A stretch of DNA of 64,000 bases, taken from positions 1,432,430 to 1,496,429 of the forward strand of contig CM067520.1 in NCBI GenBank assembly GCA_034509495.1, written 5' to 3'. Source of the DNA: Acestrorhynchus altus (lineage: Eukaryota > Chordata > Actinopteri > Characiformes > Acestrorhynchidae). Shown in pieces: positions 1 through 10,430 of this stretch (position 1 is the stretch's first letter; each line of letters starts with the position of its first letter). A program made the translations under genes and the position numbers. Under the pieces are notes generated by a model. That model had not been told where the DNA came from. It saw nothing but the letters and a program-made list of their open reading frames with translations, and did not search any database.

Positions 1-347
1 AAAGTCAGTGTCAGTGAGCGTCTATAATTAACTCTATAACATTAGGAATAAACCAAATAAACATAAAGTCAGTGTCAGTGAGCGTCTACCTGTAATTAAC
101 TCTATATAACGTAGAATAAGCAAAATAAACATAAAGTCAGTGTCAGTGGGCGTCTACCTGTAATTAACTCTATAACATTAGAATAAGCCAAATAAACATA
201 AAGTCAGTGTCAGTGAGCTGTCTACCTGTAATTAACTCTATATAACATTAGAATAAACCCAGAATAAACATAAAGTCAGTGTCCAGTGAGGCGTCTACCT
301 GTAATTAACTCTATATAACATTAGAATAAACACAAATAAACATAAAG
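1..347 (+). repeat. 69-bp minisatellite, about 5 copies (left array)
   Basis: Five head-to-tail copies begin at about 1, 65, 133, 200 and 272. Each carries AAAGTCAGTGTCAGTGAGCG, then a GTAATTAACTCTATATAAC block, then an AATAAAC-rich tail. Copy lengths vary from 64 to 72 bp through small indels. The array continues off the left edge, so its size is unknown. The reverse complement of the same unit forms a second array at 56775-57657. Confidence 0.9.
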
Positions 348-376
348 AGTAAGTGGTGCACATGAAAATTGTTGAA

Positions 377-379
<3 letters not shown>

Positions 380-407
<28 letters not shown>

Positions 408-441
408 TTCAGTGTGTTTCAGTGTGTGTGTATGTTTCAGT
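380..441. repeat. (TG)n microsatellite, partly interrupted
   Basis: A pure TG run to about 408 is followed by three TTTCAGTGTG-type interruptions. The Cys-Val reading frames here come from the dinucleotide. Confidence 0.9.
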
Positions 442-496
442 GTGCATGATGCTATCAGCAGGTCCTGTGTTAAAGGCAGGTGGAGCCCCTGGTTGC

Positions 497-497
<1 letters not shown>

Positions 498-559
<62 letters not shown>
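498..559. repeat. (CT)n microsatellite
   Basis: About 60 bp of CT with one CC interruption near 540. The Ser-Leu and Arg-Glu frames over it are not genes. Confidence 0.9.
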
Positions 560-678
560 GGTGTGAAAAATCCCAAAAGACCTATCAAGAGCGCTGGTGG
601 AACTGTGACAGTCTCTGCTAGTGTGGCCCCACCACGGCCAAAACCACCTGCAGAAAGTCCAAATTAACTTACAGTCCT

Positions 679-679
<1 letters not shown>

Positions 680-717
<38 letters not shown>

Positions 718-725
718 AGAGAGAG
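680..725. repeat. (CA)n followed by (GA)n compound microsatellite
   Basis: A CA run to about 712 passes directly into a short GA run. Confidence 0.9.
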
Positions 726-739
726 TGTCACAAACAGCA

Positions 740-2060
740 GATTCAAATTCGGCTGAGCTGCAGGCCCACCGATAAAGCGGCCTGCTTCAGAAGCTCTCGC
801 TGCAATTTACCCACAAATGTAGACCGTGAAACTGCATTCCGCTCCAATATCCATATAAGACGCAGAGCTGTGTGTGTGTTTTCTGGGAAAGCTCACGGGA
901 AGTCTTCAATTCAAGGGAGATTTTCAGAAAAAGAAAAAAAAACAGAATTCCATGTGCAAGCCAGGCTTTTGATTGAGTGCTTCTTTCCGGGTAAGTTTGC
1001 AAAAATAGCTGTGACTCCTGTAGTTTCAGGAGTTCGGAATCGCTGGGAATTTTTCCCTTCTTCATGGGAAGTCATTGGAGGAGTTGTCCGGCAATTTCAT
1101 GTGTATATCCGGTTCACGGTTTCTGATATTGAATGTCACGGGGCGGCCGACTCTGGAAAAAGAGGTTCTGTTGGTTGGAGTGAGATGTTCTGGTCGCTGT
1201 TGTGAGATGTTCTGGTCGCTGTTGTGAGAACCAGGTCAGTAACACACGCCCGAAGCCCCACTGTGCAGCCTGGAGAGCTTTTCCCTGCTCTGATTTTCCA
1301 TTATTTAAGAAGATAATTGTTTTAATTGAGACAGCACAATGATTTCTGCATTGCGGGGCATTATCCTGGTGTGTGGTACTGAAAACACCTCTGTTCGGAG
1401 AATTGTGGGAAGGCCTTCGGAAGCAGCCGTGCCGCCAGGAGGCCCATCGCAGCTCGGCTGGAGGGAAGCTTAAGCATTAAAGTGTTTGTCATCATTCAGC
1501 CTCCCAAATCAGACGCCTCTCTCGCAGTGCTGCCCGGCGCACCGCTGGGCCTTTAATTGATTCCTCCGGCTGACAATGGTGGCACGGATTTCAATGGAAG
1601 CCCTGTTTTTCGTCGAAAGAAAGAAAGAGGACAGGGCTGCCCCTCCCTGCTTCCCTCTTTCTCCTAAAGGCTGCTCGGGTTCACATCCTTTTGTTCCCGA
1701 AGCCCAAACTCAAGCTGCGGCTGATGGTTCCTCCCGCACTGACTAATTCAATTACTCCGCCGAGGAGGAGAGAATGAAGGCCTGTCTGTATCTAATTAAC
1801 CTTCCCTGTGTACACTTTATTGACATGAATTACACACTTCTTTTTTTTTTTCCCGCTCACTGTAAATAACAATCGCTGTCAAATCCGTTTAACGGCCTCC
1901 CGAGCGGCTCAGCCAGCCAAAGCTCAAAGAACATTTCCCGACAATGCCATGTGCTCAGTGCACTCTGTCGTCCTATTAGAGCCTGAAATTCTGATCTGAG
2001 ACCAAACACAGCTGACGGGATTCCTGTCCATGTGTCCCAAACAGGTGCAAATTAAGAAAG
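740..2060. promoter_or_regulatory. candidate conserved non-coding block
   Basis: This is unique, repeat-free sequence of mixed composition apart from short poly-T/poly-A. The densest part is 1290-2030, with TTTAATTGA, ACTAATTCAATTACT and ATCTAATTAACC homeodomain-like words. There is no long open frame and no splice-bounded exon. The texture resembles vertebrate CNEs around developmental regulators. Conservation is inferred, not seen. Confidence 0.35.
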
Positions 2061-2430
2061 GAATGTGGGCCAAAGCATCGGATCCCTCTATACACTCACA
2101 GAAATGTCCCCTCCCCTCTATAGACTGATAAAGCTGTCTGATCCCGTTTATACACTGGAAACATTATCTCCACAGTCTTTACAGTTCTGCCCGGGTTAGG
2201 TTGGCTAGGAACTGAGGACGTCAGCGACCCCGTGTAGCAACCAGAGAGACTTCAGCCTGTAAAATTTAAAAAAAGGTAAAAGAAGGTAATAAAAGTAGGA
2301 ATAGAAGTATCAACATCTGTTCTGGACAATTATTGAGGTGAAGGTACGTTAGAGCACTGAACTTCACATACTCTCCTGTACCACTTTTCTCACCGTCGTA
2401 CATGAATTATTCAGCTTCTAAATAACACAG

Positions 2431-2431
<1 letters not shown>

Positions 2432-2481
<50 letters not shown>
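2432..2481. repeat. (GT)n microsatellite
   Basis: About 25 uninterrupted GT units, followed by a short C-run and A-run. Confidence 0.95.
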
Positions 2482-2483
<2 letters not shown>

Positions 2484-2976
2484 CTCAGCCCACCCCCCCA
2501 AAAAACAACCTCACACCCAGGACCTTTAAAAGTGTGAAAACATTTTATGAGCCCTCGTGTAGATGCGGCACGTCCCGCGAGCGACACTTCCTGGCATTAG
2601 TGCAACACTTAGCAGCTTCGTCCTGCCTCCGTGCACCCTGGCCAAGATTCGGGCTGTGTTCCAAATCTCAGCGCTCACGTGCCGTCAGGGCCCTTGACCC
2701 GCGCTCAGTCAAAAGTGTGAAGTGCAGCCGAGAGCGACTCTGCTGTTTGCCAGCTCTGAACACTTTATTGGAACCCCTTAAGCACGAACCAGAAATAGGT
2801 ACCTCAAGTTACTCACTGAGTCTGGCATCTTAAAATATTAAATCTAATATAAATCGAAAAGAAATATAATACAGTGCCCGAACGGTATTCAGTCTCAAAA
2901 GGTGTAAATGACTACAGGTATGATGTGATTAGACACCGGGTTTTGACACACGAGGGCAAAAAGTGCTTCCCTCACT
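2482..2976. other. unique sequence, nothing recognised
   Basis: Mixed unique sequence. The 99-codon plus-strand frame at 2534-2833 has no recognised motif, no repeat relation and no convincing splice sites, so it is treated as chance. Confidence 0.3.
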
Positions 2977-3090
2977 GCTCTTTGGATCCTGCCATGGAGA
3001 TCCCACTCACTTCACCCATCAAGAGCAAACCAAACTAATGTCTGAGGTTTATGTGAGACAGGCCTGTCCATGCCTTGAGTGGTTAAATCT
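2977..3090 (-). mobile_element. Tc1/mariner remnant (5' end of a decayed copy)
   Basis: The CTCTTTGGATCCTGCCATGG stretch followed by CACTTCACCCATCAAGAGCAA matches the start-codon region seen in the larger Tc1 copies at 3820 and 40250-40340, read on the minus strand. Only the N-terminal start and leader survive. Confidence 0.65.
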
Positions 3091-3109
3091 GTTGTGTTGG
3101 CACAAAGGG

Positions 3110-3165
3110 TACTCAATATTGGACGGGTGGTACTAATGTTATGGCTGATTGGTGTATTGTTATAT
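3110..3165. mobile_element. terminus of palindromic DNA element
   Basis: The words ACTAATGTTATGGCTGATTGG and GTGTA resemble the terminal repeat I recall for a long palindromic non-autonomous element common in otophysan fishes. Its body appears at 26161-26461, 32285-32515 and 33905-34180. Only the end is present here. Confidence 0.45.
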
Positions 3166-3288
3166 AGAATAAATATCAAGGTGAAGCTACATGTTGGGGT
3201 TTCTGATAAAGCGGCCAGTCATTGTAGAGTGATCGCTCTCTGATCCACCTGCTGAGATTGGACAAGGGCAGGCCCACTGGCACTCACG

Positions 3289-3292
<4 letters not shown>

Positions 3293-3350
<58 letters not shown>

Positions 3351-3360
3351 TGTGTGTGGG
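3293..3360. repeat. (GT)n microsatellite
   Basis: More than 30 GT units with GGG interruptions at the right side. Confidence 0.95.
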
Positions 3361-3399
3361 TGGAGAGAAAGGCTGTCGACTCATAGCAAGGGCATCCAT

Positions 3400-3776
3400 C
3401 ACCGCGGTTCACCTTAAGCAGACCTGTTACTGCATAGTCATCCGTTTTCATTAGGAACAGCCTGCGTGTCGGTTATATTTTTACACTGGACAGGATGGTG
3501 AAGCACTGGACTATATTTTCAGACCCTGGACTGTCCAATACAAACCCATACCAGGGTCACACGGGGTCAGAAAGCACTCAAGCAAGTCTGTTTGGCTTTG
3601 TTTACGTCCCGAAGGAAAATCAGGTCTGTTGAGCGGTCAGATTTCAGACTACAAGTGACCAAATCCTGCCTGCGTGGCCTGTAGTTATATATTTGCTCAC
3701 ACAGCGACATCGGTTGCCATAGCAACAACGTGCATGCTAACTATATTGTCTAGGGACGGGCAGGTAATAGTTATTA
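3400..3776. other. unique sequence, nothing recognised
   Basis: Mixed-composition DNA between a microsatellite and a Tc1 remnant. No open frame, repeat match or regulatory cluster stands out. Confidence 0.3.
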
Positions 3777-4010
3777 TTATTCTTTTATCAATAACAGCAT
3801 TAACGGTGCTGCCACTGGTAGTGTGTGTAATGTTCTCCACCAGTGAATGATGTTCCGGACAGTGGAACAGTTGATTTCGAATTGTTCTGAGATCTTTTTA
3901 AATCCCTTCCCAACCTTCTTTCTGAAGGCCTCAGAGAGCTCTTTGGATCCACCATGGTGATCCCACTCAAAAATCAAGAGCAGACCAAAGCTAATGACTG
4001 AGTTCTCCCA
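3777..4010 (-). pseudogene. Tc1-family transposase N-terminal fragment
   Basis: Minus-strand translation gives SKELSEAFRKK, then GKGFKKISEQFEINCSTVRN, then a WRT motif. This is the paired-type helix-turn-helix DNA-binding N-terminus of fish Tc1 transposases, which binds the element's terminal inverted repeats. Only about 50 residues survive. The linker, the catalytic DDE domain and the C-terminus are missing, so the copy is dead. The leader upstream of the ATG continues to about 4010. Similar fragments lie at 29918-30050 and 39785-40540. Confidence 0.85.
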
Positions 4011-4077
4011 CTAATGTCTGTATGTTTGTTGAGATCTGCTGTTTTTCTAGGCGTCAAATCTCAGGATCAGACATGTT

Positions 4078-4281
4078 CAACCTGCATACAGACTGACTGA
4101 TCAGAGAGAGGGGGCGGGGCTGATGATCAACCTGCATACAGACTCTGACTGATCAGAGAGAGGGGGCGGGGCTGATGCTCAACCTGCATACAGACTCTGA
4201 CTGATCAGAGAGAGGGGGCGGGGCTGATGCTCAACCTGCACACAGACTCTGACTGATCAGAGAGAGGGGGCGGGGCTGATA
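4078..4281. repeat. 52-bp GC-box minisatellite, 4 copies (array A)
   Basis: Each unit carries CAACCTGCATACAGACTCTG, then ACTGATCAGAGAGAGGG and a GGGGCGGGGC box, then TGATG. Units are 48-52 bp and nearly identical. The same unit forms array B at 9305-9512. GGGGCGGGGC fits the Sp/KLF GC-box consensus, so the array presents four regularly spaced potential sites. Confidence 0.9.
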
Positions 4282-4556
4282 AACTGAGAATTCGGTTTTG
4301 AGGAACGTTAGTTCAAAGATGAGGCTTGTAGATCCTGTCTAAACTAAAGAAAGACACCTAAACAAGCCTCGTCAGATTGAATCTGACAGAACGGTGTAGT
4401 TGATTCGCAACTTGAGCCTCTGCTTTAAATCGAGCACATCGGTCAGGGGAAGGTCGAGGCTGCAGCACTATATGTGTGTGTGTTAATGGACTGCTGTCAC
4501 TGTGGCCTAGTTTAAAGAACCTGAAGCTGCTCCATTGCCTAATGTGACTAAACAGA
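4282..4556. other. unique sequence, nothing recognised
   Basis: Mixed sequence after array A with no gene or clear repeat. Confidence 0.3.
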
Positions 4557-4595
<39 letters not shown>

Positions 4596-4625
4596 TGTGT
4601 GTGTGTGTGTGTGTGAGAGAGAGAG
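4557..4625. repeat. (GT)n microsatellite with short (GA)n
   Basis: Two GT runs separated by one TCTG interruption, ending in GAGAGAGAG. Confidence 0.95.
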
Positions 4626-4812
4626 GTAGAGAGGTGACCTGAACTCCGACAGGATGGATCAGAGCCCCTGGGGAGTAAACAGGCAGCGAAAGTGGTCCAG
4701 GCCAGCCCAGCTGAAATGGGCAGTGGTGGGAACTGTGTTTCTTCCTAACAGGGCCAAGGAGCACCGCCAGGGGACCTGAACATGTAATTCTCTTTTCCTG
4801 CTACCTTGCTTT

Positions 4813-4818
<6 letters not shown>

Positions 4819-4853
<35 letters not shown>

Positions 4854-4864
4854 ACACACACACA
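4819..4864. repeat. (CA)n microsatellite
   Basis: About 22 CA units with one AGA interruption, on the opposite phase to the GT run 200 bp upstream. Confidence 0.95.
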
Positions 4865-5003
4865 TGCTCAGATCTCAGAGCGAAACCCTGACTGACTGAA
4901 CTACTGCATAGTAAGATAAAGGTGATCAGGATCAATAACTGATGATAACTGTCGTCTGATCTGATCAGTATCTATTGATCTACTCATACAGAAGTGGTGT
5001 CTC

Positions 5004-5235
5004 TCAGTACGGCGTCGGGTTTAACGCAACACGCCAGACGTCTCTGCATGGAGGTGTAGAGGTTCCTAATGGTGTCCTGTGATGATCCATCTCATGCAGC
5101 TTGAATGTTCTCACTCGGTTCTGCAGATGGTGTGGTAGGGGTGGAGTGTTGATAGAGCGTCCAATAGCGTCCCACACCTTTTCAATCAGGGGTAGATGTG
5201 GCGAGATCTTCAGCAGTACGTGGACCATCGTTGTC
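5004..5235 (-). pseudogene. Tc1-like transposase C-terminal fragment
   Basis: Minus-strand translation contains LPLIEKVWDAIGRSINTPP, the region around the last catalytic acidic residue of Tc1-like transposases (family form: xxPIExxWD). The rest runs into a shifted frame. The plus-strand copy at 36390-36585 is clearly the same family. Everything upstream of this C-terminal piece is absent, so it is not functional. Confidence 0.75.
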
Positions 5236-5239
5236 CTGT

Positions 5240-5660
5240 TGGATCACTGCCGTTCTTATTGGATCACTGCCGTTCTCAGAATACCAAACGTTGGAAACCC
5301 GTGACTTCTACTGAGGTATCGTTCTATTATCATATCGTACCAAATGATCCACCAGCCACAGTACAAGCTCGGTTCCACTGCGGCGTACAAAAAGGCGGAC
5401 TGAGCTAATGCTCTCAGTAACTATCAGTAATGCCTTTCTCCATTTGAGAGCAGCTGGAGAGTCGGCTGTAGAGCTTCTAATGATTCTATTGATTTATAAG
5501 TCCCTTGGTTAAATTGATTTTTTTTCTCCTCCTTTAACAAGTAATGCATTCTGCTTTTAAAGCCTTTTTATTACCTCCACTAAACTTCTCTCGGGTTGCC
5601 GTGCTCCCAGGTAATGGTTTGGCATTTCGTTAGTTAGTCACGTTCTGCCACCTGGCTTAA
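5240..5660. promoter_or_regulatory. candidate conserved non-coding block (weak)
   Basis: A short direct repeat (TGTTGGATCACTGCCGTTCT then TATTGGATCACTGCCGTTCT) lies at 5237-5278. AT-rich unique sequence with AATGATTCTATTGATTTAT and AAATTGATT words follows to about 5640. Non-coding, with CNE-like texture only. Confidence 0.25.
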
Positions 5661-6185
5661 GCAGACGGGTTCCCTGCTTCTGATCCCACGTCCCCCCTGT
5701 ATTCCGAAGGCAAAGAAATGTGTAAGTATCACAGCTTTGAACTGAACATTCACCCTGTTTCATTACGGGTTTAATCGTTATCAGTGTTTGTTTTGAGTGC
5801 GCCGGCGGGGTAGTGCCTCTAGAACACTCTACCGCGGAGCTGCGGGACACTAAACTGGACTGATGCCCAATGAAGGAGAGCGATTGACTATAAATCCCAC
5901 CCACAGGGAGCACTGATTGGTCTCTCTCAGTAGAGCTTTTGGGATGTTTTCTGTCTCACTCTGTGCGTCTCTCTCTCTTTTCCGGGATTTTGTATGTTGG
6001 TAAAAGACACCAGGATGAGGTGGGAAAAGCTGGAATACTGATAAAGCCAAACATGAGTAAAGGGTGATGGAAAAGGATTTATAAATAAACAGTTATCCAT
6101 TAACGATCCAGCTAATCTCTCAGTTGGAATAGAATACGTCCATGTAAACAGTCGGAATAGAGACGTCCGATATTCTGTTAGGTAG
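5661..6185. other. unique sequence, nothing recognised
   Basis: Frames at 5638-5913 and 5850-6050 on the minus strand have no recognisable motif. No repeat family match was seen by eye. Confidence 0.3.
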
Positions 6186-6425
6186 GAGAAGAATTCCTCA
6201 GACCTGAATCCAATCGAGAGCCTCTGGGACTTTATGTATCATGTATCCAACACCGCCAATCACAGCACAGGCTGTCCAGGAGCTCATTGATGACCTGATC
6301 CAGGTCTGAGAGGACGTCCCCCGGGACACCATACACATCTCATCAGTTGCATGGCCAGGCATTGCAGAGATCGCATAGTAGGACCGTACACACGTCTGGG
6401 TGACATCGAGATGCCTCTGATTTCA
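6186..6425 (+). pseudogene. Tc1/mariner-type transposase C-terminal remnant
   Basis: Plus-strand reading gives SDLNPIESLWDFMY, the conserved segment around the third catalytic acidic residue of Tc1/mariner transposases. It is followed by a frame-disrupted stretch with GHHTHLISCMARHCR, which fits the usual C-terminal SMPRRC-like helix. Stops and frameshifts interrupt it. This is a different subfamily from the SKELSE-type copies. Confidence 0.7.
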
Positions 6426-6838
6426 AAGTTTGATTTTTGGCATGAAGGGAAGTCCATTTGGTTTCCATTTTGTTCCAAACTAATTCCAAACTTTATATCA
6501 GTGAAGATTCGCAGTAATGAATTCAACCACATCGCAGGCACACGCAGCATCTGTCGTACACATAATGTCCCGCGTCACCGCTCGAATACGTGGGTTGAAG
6601 TGTTCCCATTATGTATGAGAGGGTTGAGGGGTAGCTGGTGCCACCTAGTACCCATCCCTTATTGCCAAAATGAGCTTCTGCCTGAAATCCACTCTGCTCA
6701 GCACTATGTGGATCTTCTAGATGTCAAAACTGCAACGCGGCCTACAAAAGGCTTGTCTTAGGCCGAGCTGTCAAGATGACAAATGATGGGACGTAGCTTC
6801 CAGTCAGGAGTTGTTACGAGATAGTTTAAAGTCTTGTA
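6426..6838. other. unrecognised sequence, possibly transposon flank
   Basis: The plus-strand frame 6351-6761 continues past the transposase remnant without a recognisable motif. It may be element-derived. Confidence 0.3.
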
Positions 6839-7660
6839 AAATAAGCTAAAGTTCCTCTACACCCTCAATCCTGCCTGACTGAGGATCTTCTCCAGCTGCC
6901 AATCAGGCCAGATTCATTCCCCAGATTCGAGATAGGAGTCCAATTAAGAGTCAGAGTTATGACTGGAAAAATGTCTTCATCAGGCCAGTGTTTGCTCAGC
7001 TAATTATTTGCCTGTGTTTATTGATGTTTGCAATTAGAGGCTTGTTGTTTTTCACGGAGAAGCATTTGTAGCCCTCAAGCCTTTATCGTGCAATCACAGA
7101 CTCGGAGATTCAGTCACGGTCACCCCTTCATCAGCATTACCTGTCCGTCCGTCTGTCTGTCTGGAATAATCATCTCATTATTGCTGCTACTGGGGGCCTG
7201 TTAGCAGAAAGCGTCTTCAAAGAAGCTTCATGCTTCCCTACCCAAATTTTTGCCTCCCACGTCCGTGACACTGTCCTTATCCATCTGATTCTTACCGCCT
7301 CGGTGCTTTTGGAGACAACATGCAATCGTGAGGAAACCGTGCAGGCGTGTTGCAGGAATGTTGCACGCCGAGCCTCCTTACATAATGAGCAGGTAGATGT
7401 GGCTAAATCGCATATTTGCAGCACATTAAGACTGACACTGCTCCTTCAGTCGTCCCCTTCCTGTCAGACATCTCCGCGGATGCTGCTGCGTCCTTAATGA
7501 CACATTGTCAAGACATTTGACGGCAAAACGCGACTGGACCCGTTAGACAAAACCCTGCGCTGGAAATTTAACACAAAAACGAGGAAGAGTTGAATGTTCT
7601 TGATTTGGAAAGTTGTATGTCAGGATGATCGACGTCACCCCCCCACACACTCGTTTTACG
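6839..7660. promoter_or_regulatory. candidate conserved non-coding block
   Basis: A long unique block with CAGCTAATTATTTGCCTG, TTGCAATTAG, CCAATTAAGAG and repeated GTCCGTCCGTCTGTCTG words. It has balanced composition, no repeat match and no exon-like splice-bounded frame. The texture fits a developmental enhancer. Confidence 0.35.
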
Positions 7661-7954
7661 CAGGAATGGCCTGACAGCTGCACGGCTTTGGCATATTGAT
7701 GGTACGTCAATGGTCACTTAACTGAAAGCTTGATTGGCCCCAACAGGGAGAGAAAATAAGGCTCATTTTCATGCCTAACCGGAGGATATAAACATGTACT
7801 TTAACAGACATTTACCTCGACTTCTTTTATTTTAATAAAATATCCAGTAAAAGCAAGCAAGAAACATCAGGGCCAGTCCAAAAAATAAAATTGAAAATTC
7901 CTACATAACGACCAGAATTGGCCTAATTCACCAATGCAGTACTTTGACATCAGG

Positions 7955-8363
7955 CATATATCGCTCAGCCCGTATCCCGCTCTGTTTATATCCCGATATA
8001 GATATAAATATCGATATATCACTCAGCCTGTATCCCGCTCCGTTTATGTCCCGATATAGATATAAATATCGATATATCGCTCAGCCCGTATCCTGCTCTG
8101 TTTATGTCCTGATATAGATATAAATATCGATATATCGCTCAGCCTGTATCCCGCTCCATTTATGTCCTGATATAGATATAAATATCGATATATCGCTCAG
8201 CCTGTATCCCACTCCATTTATGTCCTGATATAGATATAAATATCGATATATCACTCAGCCTGTATCCCGCTCCGTTTATGTCCCGATATAGATATAAATA
8301 TCGATATATCACTCAGCCTGTATCCCGCTCCGTTTATGTCCTGATATAGATATAAATATTTAT
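7955..8363. repeat. 58-bp minisatellite, about 7 copies, with ATCGAT palindromes
   Basis: Each unit reads CAGCCTGTATCCCGCTCC, GTTTATGTCC, then GATATAGATATAAATATCGA and TATATC. The AT half of every unit contains the self-complementary AATATCGATATAT core. Copies differ mainly at CCCGAT/CCTGAT and TCGCTC/TCACTC. The last copy decays into ATTTATATATTTTATAGG. Confidence 0.92.
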
Positions 8364-8655
8364 ATATTTTATAGGTATGAATATAAATCAGTGTATTGCC
8401 TCACCCTCTCCAACAATGGTCTAATCATTTGTAGCTGATTTGCGGAACCTGACTGTAGTTTTCACACAATTCCCACAAGAACATTGCACTTCTATTAATT
8501 ACATTTTACAAATTAAGACGTTTCTTCAGTTGTTGTTGTCCTACAGTCTAGCTGCCTCACCAGATGTCAGACATCCCTTTTTCACTTTTTTTTTTTTTTT
8601 TTAATAGCATCCATTTCTATCCTGTTTACATAACTAGAGAAGGAACAGCAGAGCT
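8364..8655. other. AT-rich unique sequence with poly-T tract
   Basis: Contains an uninterrupted T-run near 8583-8602. The ACAATGGTCTAATCATTTG stretch near 8411 resembles the flank of the Tc1 copies (compare 30025 and 40405), so it may be an element remnant. Confidence 0.3.
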
Positions 8656-9230
8656 ACTGGGTGCCGGACCTTGAAACGCTTAAATTTCGTTGATGCATGA
8701 TCCCTCTGGGTCCTGAGAAAAATCCATACGTGTCTGTTTGAGTGAAGTGATTATTTGTATGAATCCATCATCCAGGCTGGAAAGAGAAGGAGAAAGAAGA
8801 GAAGGTAGCCGTCTGTGTGTATCGAGTGAGAGTGGACCGCTGGCTGCTCGGCTGCGCTTAATTAATTCCCACCAATATTCATTGTGAGCGGACAGCCTCC
8901 TCATGAGTCAAATACCCCCGTCATCTGCATATACAGAAATGTTCAATCAATATGACGTTATCGATCGCCACCATTTATGTAAGCAGCCTGCGCATCCAGC
9001 CAAATCCAGCTGATAATCAGTCTCACCGAGGATAATCTCATCACGGCCCAGCCATTTGCATTCGCACACTGTATAAGTGAGTCATTATTTGAGAAGAAAC
9101 ATGAGCAGCATACAGTCGCGCAACAGACAGTTCAATCCCCTCCGGCAGTCAATGGACATTGACAGCTTCTGTATATTCACTGGACACTTTATTGTGGGTC
9201 CCAGTTGGGGAATTGGTTATATGGTTACAC
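8656..9230. promoter_or_regulatory. candidate conserved non-coding block
   Basis: The densest stretch is 8850-9190. It has CTTAATTAATTCCCACCAAT, GTCATCTGCATATACAG, CAATCAATATGACGTTATCG and CATTTGCATTCG (octamer-like). No codons or splice pattern suggest an exon. It is one of the stronger CNE-like blocks here. Confidence 0.42.
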
Positions 9231-9304
9231 ACACCATTGCCCACCTGTCAGTGCATGGTTTGTTCGCTACTTTCTAGTCTTTCATTAATGGGGGACACCT
9301 TCAA

Positions 9305-9512
9305 TCAGACTCTGACTGATCAGAGAGAGGGGGCGGGGCTGATGCTCAACCTGCATACAGACTCTGACTGATCACAGAGAGGGGGCGGGGCTGATGCTCA
9401 ACCTGCATACAGACTCTGACTGATCACAGAGAGGGGGCGGGGCTGATGCTCGACCTGCATACAGGCTCTGACTGATCAGAGAGAGGGGGCGGGGATGATG
9501 CTCAACCTGACT
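9305..9512. repeat. 52-bp GC-box minisatellite, 4 copies (array B)
   Basis: Same unit and orientation as 4078-4281. It gives four spaced GGGGCGGGG boxes; the last copy reads GGGGCGGGGATG. Copies differ by ATCAGAG/ATCACAG and CTCAACC/CTCGACC. Confidence 0.9.
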
Positions 9513-9529
9513 TAGCAGTGGGGTATGAT

Positions 9530-9690
9530 GATATCACGGACCCAGATATTGAGGAAAATGAGAAGGGACGGGCTGTTTGCTCTCTTTATTTGCTCGTACA
9601 GTGTTCAAATTTCAGAATAAAAGTCCTGAAAAAGATAATACTGATACATCCACAAATAACACAAATAATGAGGCACCTAATTTCACTTGC
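9530..9690 (+). repeat. dispersed repeat family R1, partial copy
   Basis: The AGATATTGAGGAAAATGAGA, GGGCTGTTTGCTCTCTTT and TTCAAATTTCAGAATAAAAG words recur in the same order at 38565-38680 and 62745-62850. This is a dispersed element without a recognised coding part. Confidence 0.75.
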
Positions 9691-10430
9691 AGACCAGTCA
9701 TGAATATTGGTAGTTTGTTATTGTAGTGTGCTCAGCTGAGGTCTTGTGGTTTGTACATATTTTCCTGATGCAGATGTTGCAGGTGGTGATTTGCTGTCGG
9801 GGACGGCATTAGAATTAAATGGACCTCGAGATGCATTGCACCCCATTCACACCTGTGCTCTGTGCTGGCCACTTATGATCGGATCACCCAGGATGCATAT
9901 TAATGTCAGGACTGAACAGGGCCTTGGATATTGGTTTTTGGATCGTGAAACCCACGTCAGATCTAGCAGCATTGCTGTGCCTGATACACTTGTCACAGTG
10001 AAACAAACTACTTTCTCACCTCTATGTCAGTGTCTCTGCTGCATAGAATCTGAATCTGAATCTATATTCATCGTGGATCAGATGTCCAGGAAGTTTCTCT
10101 AGCTGTCAACAAAATATTAATGATATCTGGTCAACAGCAGACTTGTGGTCAGAAAGTGGCAAATGATGAACGGCAGCAAGGGCAGTTGGCAGATGACAAC
10201 AGATACAGGATCCAGTCTGTAATTGTACACCTATCTGGTGGACCTCCAAAGCAGGTAGAGCTCATAAATTGAGTGGAGGCACAAAATAGTTGTAGTAGCA
10301 GTGCAGAATAACTGATAGCCTGCAGACAAATTCACAAACACCTCCGAATGAATCCGCTCCACTGGACATCATGGGTGTTGAGGAACCCACTGAATAGGTC
10401 GTCTGAACCTCATGACGTTCTCGACTCCAA
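9691..10430. other. unique sequence, nothing recognised
   Basis: The plus frame 9746-10102 (118 codons) has no recognised domain. A short AATCTGAATCTGAATCT triple repeat lies near 10048. No splice-bounded exon was identified. Confidence 0.3.

Noticed and set aside
1..347. Telomeric or centromeric identity for the 69-bp array
   Set aside because: No TTAGGG runs and only a handful of copies in view; a centromeric role cannot be argued from this.
4100..4280. Functional CpG-island promoter from the GC boxes
   Set aside because: The GC boxes belong to a tandem repeat, CpG is otherwise sparse and no transcript start or exon follows. Kept as a finding only.
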